Source: Porodaedalea pini (lineage: Eukaryota > Basidiomycota > Agaricomycetes > Hymenochaetales > Hymenochaetaceae). From it: DNA of 64,000 nt. The DNA lies in the NCBI GenBank assembly GCA_002794775.1, contig NBAY01000111.1, positions 26,513 to 90,512 on the forward strand, given 5' to 3'. This document shows, in pieces, positions 12,977 through 24,334 of this stretch. Position numbers and translations under genes: made by a program. Position 1 is the first letter of the stretch; each line of letters begins with the position of its first letter. The notes under the pieces were generated by a model. The model was not told the DNA's origin. It did no database searches and saw only the letters and a list, made by a program, of their open reading frames with translations.

Positions 12977-13627
12977 GGCGATATGCGTCCTATCTCAACC
13001 AAGGTGGTTTGCAAGGGGGAAATGGTCGGTGGAAGATGAAGGTGAAGTATAAGAGTCGGACACTGTGCTCGTCGTTTCAGCCTATACGGCAGATGGACTT
13101 TGATGGAATATCTCCTGTTTGGATCGATAGATGGGGTTAGAGGCGGTGGTCGGTCTGATACCGCCCGTGATCAGTGATCGAGTTGATATAACCTACCGAG
13201 ACAACCGGTATAAATATATATTTTCAAGAACTTTGTATAATGGAACGACGGCAGAAGCGTATGTACCGTAGGTCGACGAGAGTACGCGACACAACTATGT
13301 ACAGAGAGAATCGATGCGTGCCAGGCTGTCGAAACGTTGCTGGATCGACGTGCTACACGTGATCATTGCTATGCAGAATTTTACTGTCCCTTGTCTTTCA
13401 CCGCTTTCCTCGTAGCTGGTCTTCTCGAAGACGCGTATATGCCAAAGGCCATCATCGACTCTTGGTCATTTATCTCAAGACCGCGTTTGTTGATAGCATT
13501 GTGCATCAACTGCGAAAGCTCGACATCGTCGGACATCTGACGGAGCACAGCTGGACTGGCACGGAGCGCGTATATTTAAGCACGGCCTCTCTCTTGTCCA
13601 CGTCTTCGCAACCTCTCTGATCTACCG
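12977..13627. promoter_or_regulatory. Shared upstream region of SLT2-like kinase and TRP1
   Basis: This 651 bp spacer separates two divergent genes. A TATA-like stretch (TATATTTAAG, 13571-13580) lies 48 bp before the TRP1 start codon. Another AT-rich run (TATAAATATATATTTT, about 13209-13224) lies in the middle and could serve either side. A regulatory link is inference from layout only. Confidence 0.55.
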
Positions 13628-16338
13628 ATGAGCACTATAGCCCTCCCAGAGTCTCTGCGTCGCCCCATAGACTGCTTAATGATCGACAACTTCGATTCGT
13701 TCACATGGAATCTCTACCAGTCTCTAACTTTGCTAGGCACAGAGGTCACTGTCATCCGCAACGATGCAATAGACGCGTCTGCTCTTCCATACCTTGATAT
13801 CAAGCGTCTCATCATCTCCCCTGGCCCAGGTCATCCTCGCACTGACTCGGGGATTTCTCGCGAAGCGGTACGGTTCTTTACAGGGAAAGTACCGATTCTA
13901 GGTGTATGTATGGGTTTGGAAGTTGTCGTGGACGTCTTTGGGGGAGAGATTGCGTGAGTCTCTACACTACTTCGAGAATGCTTGCTTGACGTCATGTTAC
14001 ATGGTATTGATTATCACCCAGCTATGCGGGAGAAATCAAGCACGGGAAGCTCAGTCCTGTCCGTCACGACGGACGTGGTGTTTTTAGTGGACTTCCACAG
14101 TCGTTCCAATCGACGAGATATCACTCGCTTAGCGCGTCCGTTAAGACTGTACCCGACGTTCTTGCCATCACAGCAGCAACAGAAGACAGCGGCGTCATCA
14201 TGGGTGTCCGTCACCGACAATTCGTGATCGAAGCTGTGCAATACCACCCTGAAAGTGTACTTTCCGAGGAGGGCGACAGCCTTCTGCAAAACTTCCTGAA
14301 CCTGCGGGGCGGAACATGGGACGAGAACCCTGCTATGCGTGTGTCCGATCTTTCTCTTCCGCCTTTCCCGATCGATGTCCCGAACGGCGCCCCTGCTCAG
14401 CCGAAGTCGAGCAAGCTGCCGACCATCCTCGAGAAGATCCACGTGCAGCGGCTGAAAGACATTGAACATGCCAAAAACACCCCTGGGACGTCGATGGAGG
14501 ACCTTGAGACGCTTCTCTCGATGAACCTCGCGCCTCCTCTCATCAGCCTGACCGAGCGCATGCGTACAACGCCGCAGACCTCGCCTGCTCTCATGGCCGA
14601 GATCAAACGTGCGTCGCCTTCGAAAGGTCCAATTGCGATGCGTGCGAACGCTGCGCAACAGGCGCTTACTTATGCACTCGCTGGCGCATCCGTCGTGTCC
14701 GTCCTGACCGAGCCGCACTGGTTCAAGGGCTCTCTGCTCGATATGCGGCTCGCACGGCAAGCAATTGATCCGCTCCCAAATCGACCTGCTGTCCTACGCA
14801 AGGATTTCATTGTCGATGAGTATCAGATTGCGGAAGCACGGTTGCAAGGAGCCGATACTGTTTTGCTTATCGTCGCGATGCTGCCAGTGCCGCGGTTACG
14901 AGCACTCTACGCATACGCGACGCGCCTTGGTATGGAGCCACTTGTCGAAGTGAACAACGCAGCGGAGATGGACGCTGCGCTGGAGCTTGGTGCGCGTGTC
15001 ATCGGCGTCAACAACCGGAATCTACACAGCTTCGAGGTCGATATGGGCACGACCAGCCGCCTAGCAGACATGGTGCACGAGCGGAACGTTATTCTGTGCG
15101 CATTAAGCGGGATTTCCGGCCCTGCAGATGTACGCACGTACGCCGAGCAAGGTGTGAGTGCTGTATTGGTCGGAGAGGCACTCATGCGTGCGCAGGACAC
15201 GCGGATATTCATTCGCGAGCTTCTTGGGTGGGACATTCCTGCGGACGAAGAAGCAGAGGACGAGCCACCTCTTGTGAAAATTTGCGGTATCCGCACGGTT
15301 GACGAGGCGCTTACTGCCGCGCAGGCTGGCGCAGACATGCTCGGACTAATGTTTGTTCCCTCCAGTAAGCGCCGCGTCCCTCTCGATGTCGCCTGCCGCA
15401 TCGCCCATGCCATCCGCGAGCGCCGCACGCAAGTGGAAGCGGAGGTGCCGTACACGTCTTCCGAGAACATCCAAGAAAAAGAGTCTTCCGAGGGCCAAAT
15501 GCGGAACGCACTGTGGTTCGCCATGCACGCGTCCCGACTCGCTCGCACGCTCCGCGCCGGACACGCGCGTCCGCAGCTCGTCGGTGTCTTCCAGGACCAG
15601 CCACTGGCACATGTGCTGGAGGTGGTGGCATCTGCGCAGCTCGATGCGGTGCAGTTGCACGGTTCGGAGCCACTCCACTGGCCGGCACATATCCCCGTCC
15701 CCGTCGTGCGAGTCTTCCACGTCGATGCGGATGGCCGGGGCATTGAAGGCATCACGCGCCCCGGTCTGCACAAGTTCGTGCTCCTGGACGCGATGCGTCC
15801 GGATGGCCTCAGTGGAGGGAGTGGGAAGGTTGTTGACTGGGAGCTTGCCCGGTCTGTCGCCGACGCGGGTGAGGTTATCCCTTCGCCATCCAAGATTTCG
15901 GTAGCAGCACCCTCGTCTTCAGTAAATGGCCACACGAATGGGCAAGCTGAGGCAGCGGGGTCTGCTAGGGAGTCTCAAGCTTCGCCGACCGACCCGTCAA
16001 CTCCTGTGCCATTGTCTTCAACAGGCCGGCTGCCTATAATCCTTGCTGGCGGCCTGACTCCCGAAAACGTCGCTGATGCGGTTGCGCGCGTGCGGCCATG
16101 GGCAGTCGACGTCTCCGGCGGCCTCGAGCGTGCAGATGGCTCGGGGAAGGACCTCGAGAAGATATCTGCTTTCGTGCGCGCGGCGAAAGGGCCCGAGCTG
16201 ATAGTAACGCCATCGGAGAAAAGCGTCTCGTTAGACGAGGAGCAGACGCCGGTAGCGCAGCATGAGGGCCATGAACATGATACCGCTTTGGTGACGTCGT
16301 CCACATACCAGACTGAGGCACCGGCCTCGTCCGTCTAA
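13628..16338 (+). CDS. TRP1: Trifunctional tryptophan synthesis protein (GATase-IGPS-PRAI)
   Basis: Two exons, 13628-13953 and 14022-16338, joined in phase to 880 residues. Residues about 1-220 form the class I glutamine amidotransferase that feeds ammonia to anthranilate synthase. It has DNFDSFTWN, the nucleophile Cys in LGVCMGLE, and the His/Glu of VQYHPES. Residues about 250-535 are indole-3-glycerol-phosphate synthase, with EIKRASPSKG, RKDFIVDEYQI, VNNRNL and ALSGIS. The rest is phosphoribosylanthranilate isomerase, with VKICGIRT at its start and a GGLTPENV phosphate-binding loop. This three-domain order is the usual fungal TRP1/trpC fusion. A low-complexity insert (about 15890-16020) splits the isomerase, as often in basidiomycetes. 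No stop or frameshift seen. Confidence 0.96.
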
Positions 16339-17282
16339 CTTTATCCTTGGAGTTATGAGACGTGTTGTTTCCTTTCTTTAATCTTTTTTATACAGGAAGT
16401 ATTGTAGGCTATAGTAAAAGGCTTGGATCTCGTATAAGACGAGTATGTCTATCATCCACAAGAGTTAGAATGTTCTGCGCATTGTCCACTAATGAGATGC
16501 ACAGCTAGAGAGGCGGCCTAATGGCTATGTTTCGATCCGGTTCGGCATGATTGTTTGGAATGTTCTGGCCTTCTCGGGTGCATTGCCGCAACGCGCAGGC
16601 GCGCTGCTTCCCGATGCATATCTGACCTCAGTCCGTCTTGTTCTGAAAGATTGCCCATTGCCAAATTGAACGATATTTTTGAGATACTCATGCCCTCGAT
16701 TCAATTAGCTCTTCCCTTTCTTGTACGTTTGTGTGTGTGTGTCGTTGCTTGGACATCACGGGTCAAATTTGAGCGCTGTCCAATCGATTCAATCGATACA
16801 TGACCCTGTGCATGCCAGGATCTGCAGCCGACAGCATGTTCAAGGCGCATTTCAGCACTCATCTACTTACTTACTTCACATTCATAGCTGTGCTCCGGAA
16901 GCCCTACTTAGCACTTGGCCTCTACTGCGTAGATGCAGCAACCTATGCGGAGACTGGTCTTGACGCAGCTGCGGAACACCAGAAGAAAAAGGCAATTAAT
17001 ATTGCTTGCTGTGCAGCTTTCGCGGCGAGCGTCTGCACAGCTTGATGCGCGAGCGCTCCGTCCCTCGCTTCATTTTAGCCGTTCACCGCAATGCTGATGG
17101 CGAGTAAAATGTAAAATGTAATGCATGTTTTACACGTCTGTGCTGCGCTATAAAGGTCGCGCGAATTGAGCTTTTTGCACTCATACATCCTCGCCCCTCA
17201 CCTGCACGACTCTTCAGCCCGGCTCTTCTCTTCGGGCACTCCCTTTCCCAATTTCCTCCACCCTTCCATCTCTGTAATCAAC
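16339..17282. other. Intergenic, with TATA box of next gene
   Basis: No gene recognised. A TATA-like box (CTATAAAGG, about 17148-17156) lies some 130 bp before the start codon of the following membrane-protein gene. Short open frames at 16.55-17.05 kb show no family signature. Confidence 0.45.
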
Positions 17283-18125
17283 ATGGTCTACGGTGTCAGG
17301 TCTCACAAGTTTTGCTGCTGTCTGCCTGTTCGTTTGGGCGTGTTCGTCCTCTCGTTTCTGCAAATTCTCTCAGCAGGTATGGTCGCGGCAGCAAGCTACC
17401 TTGTGCTCATCAAAGGGCGTGCGTGTACCTCCTTTTGACGCATTCGGACCTTGCCTGACATGTGTTCTGGCCTGCAGAGATCGACGTGCAAAAATACAAG
17501 ATCGTGGCAATCATCAGTGCCGTTATCATGACCTTGCTCTTCATTGTCTCCCTCCTTGGGTGAGTCGGCTTCAACTCCCTCTGTTCCAATTTCTCATCAC
17601 TAATTTGCCTGAAGATTCATAGGCTCCATTTTCCGCCGGCTCGCATTCGTCCGACTATTCTCCTCAACGTTGAACTGGCTCCTTGGGATCAACATCGCGG
17701 CAGGCATCGCGAGCGTCGTTCTCCTGTTCATCACGGACAAGCAGCAGCTCATCAACGACTGCATTAATGGGTCAACGGACCAGGACCTCATTGACACATG
17801 CAACCACATCGACACGTACAAGTACTCAATGGTCGGGCTCATTGTCTTCAACTGGCTCGTCCAGCTTTGTGCGTTCCACCATACTCCTAATAATCTCGAC
17901 GACTTGAAGCTGACTGGCATGTACCCTGTTACAGATGAGTGCATCATCGTCGCGCGCTACGTGATACAGCTCCAGGAGGAGAAGGAGGAGAAATGGCGCC
18001 TGTCGTCGATGAAGACGTATACCCAGGTCTCTGGCCGCGACAGCACAGACGCGTTCCACCACCCGTCAGTCTCATACCCATACGCCGACAAGGATCACTC
18101 ATATGGCTCCTATAACGCCGCATAA
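17283..18125 (+). CDS. Small four-helix membrane protein, basidiomycete-type, unknown role
   Basis: Four exons join in phase to 220 residues: 17283-17418, 17478-17559, 17615-17868 and 17935-18125. The start is the ATG before VYGVRSHKFCCCLP, with a cysteine-rich N-terminal stretch. Four hydrophobic segments are visible: LGVFVLSFLQILSAGMVAA, IVAIISAVIMTLLFIVSLLG, the stretch around WLLGINIAAGIASVVLLFI, and VGLIVFNWLVQL. A soluble C-terminal tail is rich in Tyr, Ser and His and ends KDHSYGSYNAA. A Cys-containing loop (DCINGSTDQDLIDTC) lies between helices 3 and 4. This layout recalls tetraspan/MARVEL-like membrane proteins common in Agaricomycetes, but I cannot assign a named family. Confidence 0.8.
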
Positions 18126-19414
18126 ATTCCAAGCCTCGAGCTGCATTCGACTCTGACTGTCGTATTTTTTTTCTCTCTTCGGATCGGACCGGACTCTTTG
18201 CCTTGTCGCAATCTTTTGACGAAACGACATGAACACACATCGGACTCTACTCTTCCATACTGTACATTATATCTTGACACTTAACTTATACCTCCCTTTC
18301 TCTGATACATTTAGTTTAGCACTGTCCGCAACCTCCCGAGTCACCAGCAACGTGCGCATGCCAGATCCTATCACGCTTCTGCGTCCTGTTCCTCCGATAT
18401 TAGGCCATGGTCTATTTTAGACTCATTTGTTTTGAAGTTCTGCTGAATGTGTATAACTTAAGTAGGACAGGTCCACTCGTCCCTACTAAATATTCTGAAG
18501 AGTTTGAATGAAACGTTGCAACTGGGTCAAGCCATTTCGTCGAACGATAGTGGTGTCGCGGAGCTTGAATTTTGGTCTAATCAGTGCCGCCTTCGAAATC
18601 AGCCTCTACTGCTGCTTTGACTACACTTCCCCCAACTCTTATTACTGACGGCACTCCAGCAACTGAATCCTACCTCTGCCCTTTCTCAGACGCACTCTGA
18701 TATCGATCTGATAACGAGTCTCCTCTTCCTGTGTATCTGAGCCTTTTGTTGCCCAAATGACCTCGGGCCAATCTCTTGCTCACGACGTCTTTTCCCACTT
18801 TCTCAGCGCTTCAGGACTTCATGACTGATTTCATTGGAATACCACGCGCGTGGACAAGAAGCTATGACAAAGGCGAGTTCGGGCCGCTCAAATGTACAAA
18901 ATTGTGGCACGCTGAAGAAACCAATCGGCTCCGAGTCAAGTTATCACGATAGAAGAAACGAAGAACATAAAGAAAGAAGATAGATCTGGATGCCTCATTG
19001 AAGAATGGGTCATCCGATCTTTGTCAGCTTTATAGCACCAGAACAATTGCTGAACGGGTCTTGTTTGTCTCATACTGCCATGATACTGACCTACCCAGTA
19101 GATTCCCAAGCTATGATCAGAGTCTAGCAGCCCCATCAACCGTCGAGTCTCAGCTCACTCCGCGGACACGTGTATAGGAAGATAAGAGATTAAATGTGCG
19201 TGCAATGGACTTCGAAGTTTTCGAAGTGCGACCTCCTCCGTGTGTACACCGAATCTATATTTTTTTAACAGTCTTCTAAGGTCTCGTGCCCTCATCTCGC
19301 TCCGGCCTACCGTCATATCTCAAATTCGACGAAACCCTTCATGCAGATAACGAGTGTCCAGCAGCTGTATAAAGGAACGGACAACACGTTCGGATCCCTG
19401 TATCCTCAATCTTC
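18126..19414. other. Intergenic, with TATA box of next gene
   Basis: About 1.3 kb with no recognisable gene. A TATA box (TATAAAGG, about 19368-19375) lies about 40 bp before the start of the next gene. Confidence 0.45.
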
Positions 19415-20701
19415 ATGCGCTCTCTTTTCATAACTACATTCTGCGTACTTGGGATTATCCATGGTGTAGTGGGAGACCCTTCCGAAATCTCTGCCCGGGA
19501 TAGTAATGATACCGAGGCCAACTTTGGTAATTTCTACAACTATTGGTTGACGGATGGCAGCACTAGCTTCGACCTCACGCGCGGAAATTCATCCGGCTCT
19601 AAAACCTTGGCGACGAGCACAGCAAACATAACAATCTCACCTGTCAGGTCGGCCATGGTCATCGTCGATATGCAAAGTGTGTAGTATTTGACAGGATCAC
19701 CGCTTAGACTGGGTTGACTCCTCGCACCTACCGATAGATTTCTTTCTCAATCCGGCTTTCACTACTTTTCCTGCTGGGTTGGCAGCCATACAGCCAACCA
19801 TTGACTCAATCAATGCCTTCCGCGCCGCGGGCATCAAGATCATTTGGTGTCAGGTAAGTCTTTCTCTTCAGCCTACGCTTTGGCATGTCGAATAATTTTG
19901 TTTCTACTTCGTCGCATCCAGTGGGGACTCTCCGAATACGACCTTATAACAATGCCTCCCGGGCTCAAATTCGATTTTGCGAGCTCCAACGACTCAAACA
20001 CGTCATTTGGCAGCGAAATGGGCGTCTTCAACGGCACAGACTATGGCAAGAAGCTCATGAGAGGAGAGTTTAACGCGCAGGTATATGCATCAGCCTATCG
20101 TTCCTGTGTATATGCGTGGTCGATCTGAATCTCATGTGTAGCAATATGGTCCTCTGTATGATCTCGCGGTTGAAGGTATCGCTGCTGGCACAGACCTGTA
20201 CTTCCCGAAAAGTGAGTCACCTTCAATTACAAAAGTCCATCCTGGTAGTGGAGTCTTACTCTTCTTCACCATTTAGATCGCCTTAGTGGGCTATGGGGAG
20301 CACAAACGCCGATGGGCCAGTACCTCGAAGACAATTTGATCTCAACGCTCTTTATCTCCGGCGTAAATGCGGACCAGTGTGTCTTCGGAACATTCATCGA
20401 TGCATTCTACAAAGTAGATAGACTTTCCTTCCCTGCTTTATTTTGCATCGTTACTGATTTATCGACGCCTCGCCATCAGGGGTATGATTCTATTCTCATC
20501 CAGGATGCCACAGCGACGAGTTCACCTTCTTACGCATTTGATATGGTCCTATTCAACGCAAAGTTAGATGGATTTGTGTACGTCAATCCACGTATGGCGC
20601 AAATCAAATACTCTAACCTTTACCCTTCTTGCCTACTACAGATTGAATTCAACTCATATTATCGATGGTATGGCATGAAAATGACAGTGAATGGCTTATA
20701 G
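19415..20701 (+). CDS. Secreted isochorismatase-like cysteine hydrolase
   Basis: Exons 19415-19676, 19738-19853, 19922-20080, 20142-20211, 20277-20413 and 20480-20701 read in phase to about 320 residues. The N-terminus is a signal peptide (SLFITTFCVLGIIHGVVG). The isochorismatase-superfamily core follows: AMVIVDMQNFFLNP with the catalytic Asp, IKIIWCQWGLSE, and STLFISGVNADQCV with the nucleophile Cys. Several N-x-S/T sites suggest glycosylation and secretion. The last 60 bases of the sixth exon may hide one more intron (GTGTAC...CTACAG, about 20577-20640), which would give a different tail. The substrate is unknown. A second family member, the nicotinamidase, follows 560 bp downstream. Confidence 0.83.
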
Positions 20702-21262
20702 TCACCAAGTCGCTATTGAGATTGGTTGAGATTGGTCACTTTATCTGTATATGTAACTAGGGACAAGAAACAAGAGCTGACAGCGATCGATGAATCCTAC
20801 TTTACATACTATCGCGAAAGAAACACAAGAAACACTTTGTTTACAAGGGGAAATTTTAAAAACGTTGAAAGGTAAGAGCACTAGCATCAAGGCATAGCTT
20901 AATCCATATTTAAAAACACAGTTCGTGACAGGCTCGTACTCAACTAAGATAAAAGCCTCAGTCTTATAACTGATCTTCTTTTAGCATGTGATAAAGTATT
21001 TCATCTGGTGATCGATTTAAAAACAGGCTTATTCTGCGCATATTTACAGAAATACGGGGAAAGCGATAACATGAGAACTAAGGAGGGCGCGAGAGTTCCA
21101 AATTCGAGCTCCGACTCAAAGTGACGCGTCATTGTAACGTGACTTGAAGCACGCCGCACTGCGGAGTTTAGATCCAGCTCTGACTGACTCGCTACTTCAA
21201 GGGGCCGCTCGTTCGTAAAAGAAATCATTCAACATTCACTGTGGCCAGTACACGAACCAGAA
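20702..21262. other. Intergenic, no gene seen
   Basis: Short spacer between two same-strand hydrolase genes. Nothing recognised beyond a probable promoter for the following gene. Confidence 0.4.
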
Positions 21263-22250
21263 ATGGAGGGATCTCCTGCTCTTATTGTTGTTGATGTCCA
21301 ATAGTCAGCCTCATCCGTCTTCCCTGTCGCCTTTCCACAGCTTACCTGAAGCACATCAGCGATTTCCTACCAGGCGGATCGCTCGGTGTTCCTAACGGCG
21401 ATCAAGTCCTTCCAGTAATTAACCGCTTATTGAGCGGAAAATGGAGTTTTGTAGCGGCAAGCGAAGTAGCTATCAATCTATCCCATTCCCGCGGTCCGAA
21501 AGATGTCTAACTGGTGTCGCGGTTCTCTTCCTTATCTGAACCTGCAGGATTATCATCCTCCGGGCCACGTCTCTTTGTAAGTTGTATATGTAGACGCCTT
21601 GAAGCTTGACTAAAGGCGCATGCAGTGCTAGTACCCATAATCAAGAAGTGCTTTCGAAGATAGACGTGCCATACCCCTACGCAAAGGAGGGTGTTCCGTC
21701 GACGATTTCACAAGTATTGTGGCCGGATCACTGTGTACGCCTGCACGTTCAAACCCTTTGGCAGAAATTTATCTCTTATGTAATGACTTCAGGTCCAAGG
21801 GACTCACGGTGCAGAGATTGAGGAAGCCGTTCTCAAATCACTACAGCCATGGTTAGACTCCGATAAGGGTTTGATTCTCCAAAAAGCAAGGGAATACGAA
21901 ACAGTATCATGGTAAAGTACTGACATAGCAAATAGGGCACAGATCCCGCAGTCGACACATACTCTGCCTTCGGCTGTACTCCGGGAATTTCGCCGGCCTC
22001 TACACGTCTCGCATCGGAACTGCGTCGACGGGGAGTCACTTCTCTCTTTGTCGTTGGTCTCGCGACAGACTACTGCGTCCGCGCTACTGCGCTGGATGCG
22101 AGGCGCGCTGGATTTGAGGTAAGTGTCGTTCGCGACGCAGTACGGGCTGTTGGAGGAGACGAAGCTACGCGTAAGGTAGAGGTAGAATGGAATGAGGCTG
22201 GCGCTTCTGTGATCGGCATAGAAGATGCTAGTATCAAAGAGTGGATATAG
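21263..22250 (+). CDS. PNC1: Nicotinamidase (PNC1-like)
   Basis: Exons 21263-21303, 21360-21465, 21548-21576, 21626-21734, 21793-21903 and 21936-22250 read in phase to about 236 residues. Family landmarks appear in order: ALIVVDVQYDFLPGGSL with the catalytic Asp, DYHPPGHVSFAST with metal ligands, WPDHCVQGTHGAE, and GLATDYCVRATALDARRAGF with the nucleophile Cys. It converts nicotinamide to nicotinate in the NAD salvage pathway, which relieves sirtuin inhibition in yeast. The fifth intron as drawn (21904-21935) is only 32 bases with a GTATCA 5' site, so that exon join is the least certain part. A truncating error there cannot be excluded. Confidence 0.85.
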
Positions 22251-22891
22251 TGGCACTCCAAGAAAATATGTGTATGCATCATTGTATGTAGTCGCCGTTT
22301 CTTTAGCCTCACTATTCTTCTTAGCTCGACTCAGACGTTCGAAATTGTACTTTCTACGTGCATGTTGATATTCTCCGGTCCACTAAGGATATTTTGTATA
22401 GCTGTCCATTTTATTTAACCTGCATCATCGAAAGTGCGGAAACTATGCGAGAAGAGTTTGTGAAATTCCTTGTTGTAACTTGTTGTACGTAAGTACGTAC
22501 CAATAAATATTATCGAAGGATCCTCGACATCAAGACCGACGAAGCTCCTCGCATCCAGGGCGATTGGGTAACGCCCCTTTGTACTGCGACGTCGTGCTCC
22601 TCAGAGTTTAATCTGCTTCGCCTTGGAGTCGCTCGTACAGTAAGCTTTTCGCCGTAAGTGTGCCGTTTTGCTCCATCGTCTTCCAGCTCGACAAACTCGA
22701 ATAACCATATGCACTGCGGCTCATACGTCTGAGGTGGCGAAGTGCTGTGTGCAGAGGAACCCTTCCATGCGATCGGAGCAGGATATGTATATTTGTTGAT
22801 AGATGTGATGCCATGGGCTGGTTATAATGGACAATTTAATGGACAATTGTGAGCAAAAAGAATGGTGATAATGAGTGAGCCTCGCATACTC
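22251..22891. other. Intergenic, no gene recognised
   Basis: A minus-strand open frame of 68 codons (22608-22814) lies downstream of the F-box pseudogene. It shows no recognisable motif and could be its former 3' end. Confidence 0.35.
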
Positions 22892-24050
22892 TCAAAGTGT
22901 ACCGGGGAGCCATGAGACGACCAACTTCGGAATCGGACCGATAGTGTGTCTATTGGCAATAGACACAGTCTGGAGCTCCGGCGCCAGAAGCCTCAGCTTC
23001 TGTAGAACCTGTGCATCGCACCTAAATCCACGGATGTGCAGGAAGGTGAGAGGCGGCTCTGACGTTGCTAAAAGATCCACAACCGACGCAATACTTTCAT
23101 ATGGACCTGAGGACCCGAGCAGAGTCAGAGACAGCCTCTCCAGGGCGGGGAGATGGAGAGATCGGATGGTAGTATCATCGGTCCGATAGAATGTGTCAAT
23201 ACGAAGTCGCCCGATTTTGAATACCAGTTCAAGCTCTCGCAGATGCTCCATGTGGTACATGCGAGTGACTGGATCGACATCATGTTGATCGGATATTTGG
23301 TCCATACTTATGCTAGTGAATTCTGCGCTTTCTAGAGCCGGGCAACAACTCAAGCATGAGTATAAATCCGGAAGAGGGAAAGATGTATCCAAATGGATTT
23401 AGCGAAGCGACGGGCAGTGAGCCGGGCGGATGCGATTGGAGTGACTGAGTCTGCAGCTTATGCGGAGCACTTCGAGCGGGGGAAATTTGGCCAAACACAC
23501 CCAATTACAGTATTCTCCACGGTATTCACAATCGACGTGCAGCTCCTTCGATGACATGTCATGACGCTGTAGTGTAGAAAAAACATATCCCCAACCGCTA
23601 CAGCAGGTCTGAAGATGAACACTCCTCCATCGACGTTTATGATCCAGCAGTAGATATGTAGACAGTGGCACTGGGGGAACTCTATATTCTCGTATGGCAT
23701 TATTACATCGAGAGGTACGGCTGAGGAGCGTTCGAGAAAGGCGAGTATAACTGCGCAGTCTGTCTTGTTTTTACGTCCCTTCAAGCCGCCTCGGACACAA
23801 ATCACGAACCACAAACGCGGTGTGGACAGTGCAACTCTCCGCCAGTTCTTGCAGACATGTGAAACATTGAGAGGCACTTCTGTGATCGGAATCCAACTTG
23901 AGTGTGATCCTCGTGGGCTACGATGATTGTTGAAGATGTCCTTGGTCACTTCGATCGACGGCAGACATAGGAGGAAAATGTGTGCCAACAATTCGTCAGG
24001 TAGTCGGGCAATGTAGTAAGCTGAGAGTTCCGACGCCCGTTTCTGGATAG
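22892..24050 (-). pseudogene. F-box protein gene, broken
   Basis: The minus strand begins with an F-box: ARLPDELLAHIFLLCLP, then SHVCKNWRRVALSTPRLW. This is the motif that links substrates to SCF ubiquitin ligases through Skp1. The leucine-rich-like remainder includes PALERLSLTLLGSSG. The frame shifts by one base near 23660, at a run of C, and continues as LDHKRRWRSVHLQTCC. An in-frame TAA at about 23399 then splits the rest. A start codon was not found in frame above 24016, where a stop precedes. F-box families of this type are large and fast-decaying in Agaricomycetes, so loss of one is not surprising. Confidence 0.72.
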
Positions 24051-24334
24051 CTCGTCATCGATAGCTAGAAAGCAGGGGGAGCTGGAAGAACAATTGCATG
24101 CCGATGAAGATCTGGTAGTACTGTGTTGCCAGTGAGAATGAGGACAACGTTAACGGTGGAAGTCACCTGATTCATTTCACGTGACTAGCGTTTTATAATG
24201 CATCTGCTATCTACTGCACAACAGATATCCAACCGCTACGGAAAGAGACGGAAACTAACAAGACAACGGACGAAGCGCTCGAAGAGGGTTGGCTAGAAGG
24301 GTGTTACGCGGTAAAAGAGACGTTTGGTGTATAG

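Noticed and set aside
14014..14760. 248-codon minus-strand open frame
   Set aside because: Also antisense to TRP1 exon 2; no family signature.
14907..15935. 342-codon open frame on the minus strand
   Set aside because: It lies wholly opposite TRP1, whose domains are certain. It is rich in Ser, Arg and Thr, as expected for the complement of GC-rich codons, and has no known motif.
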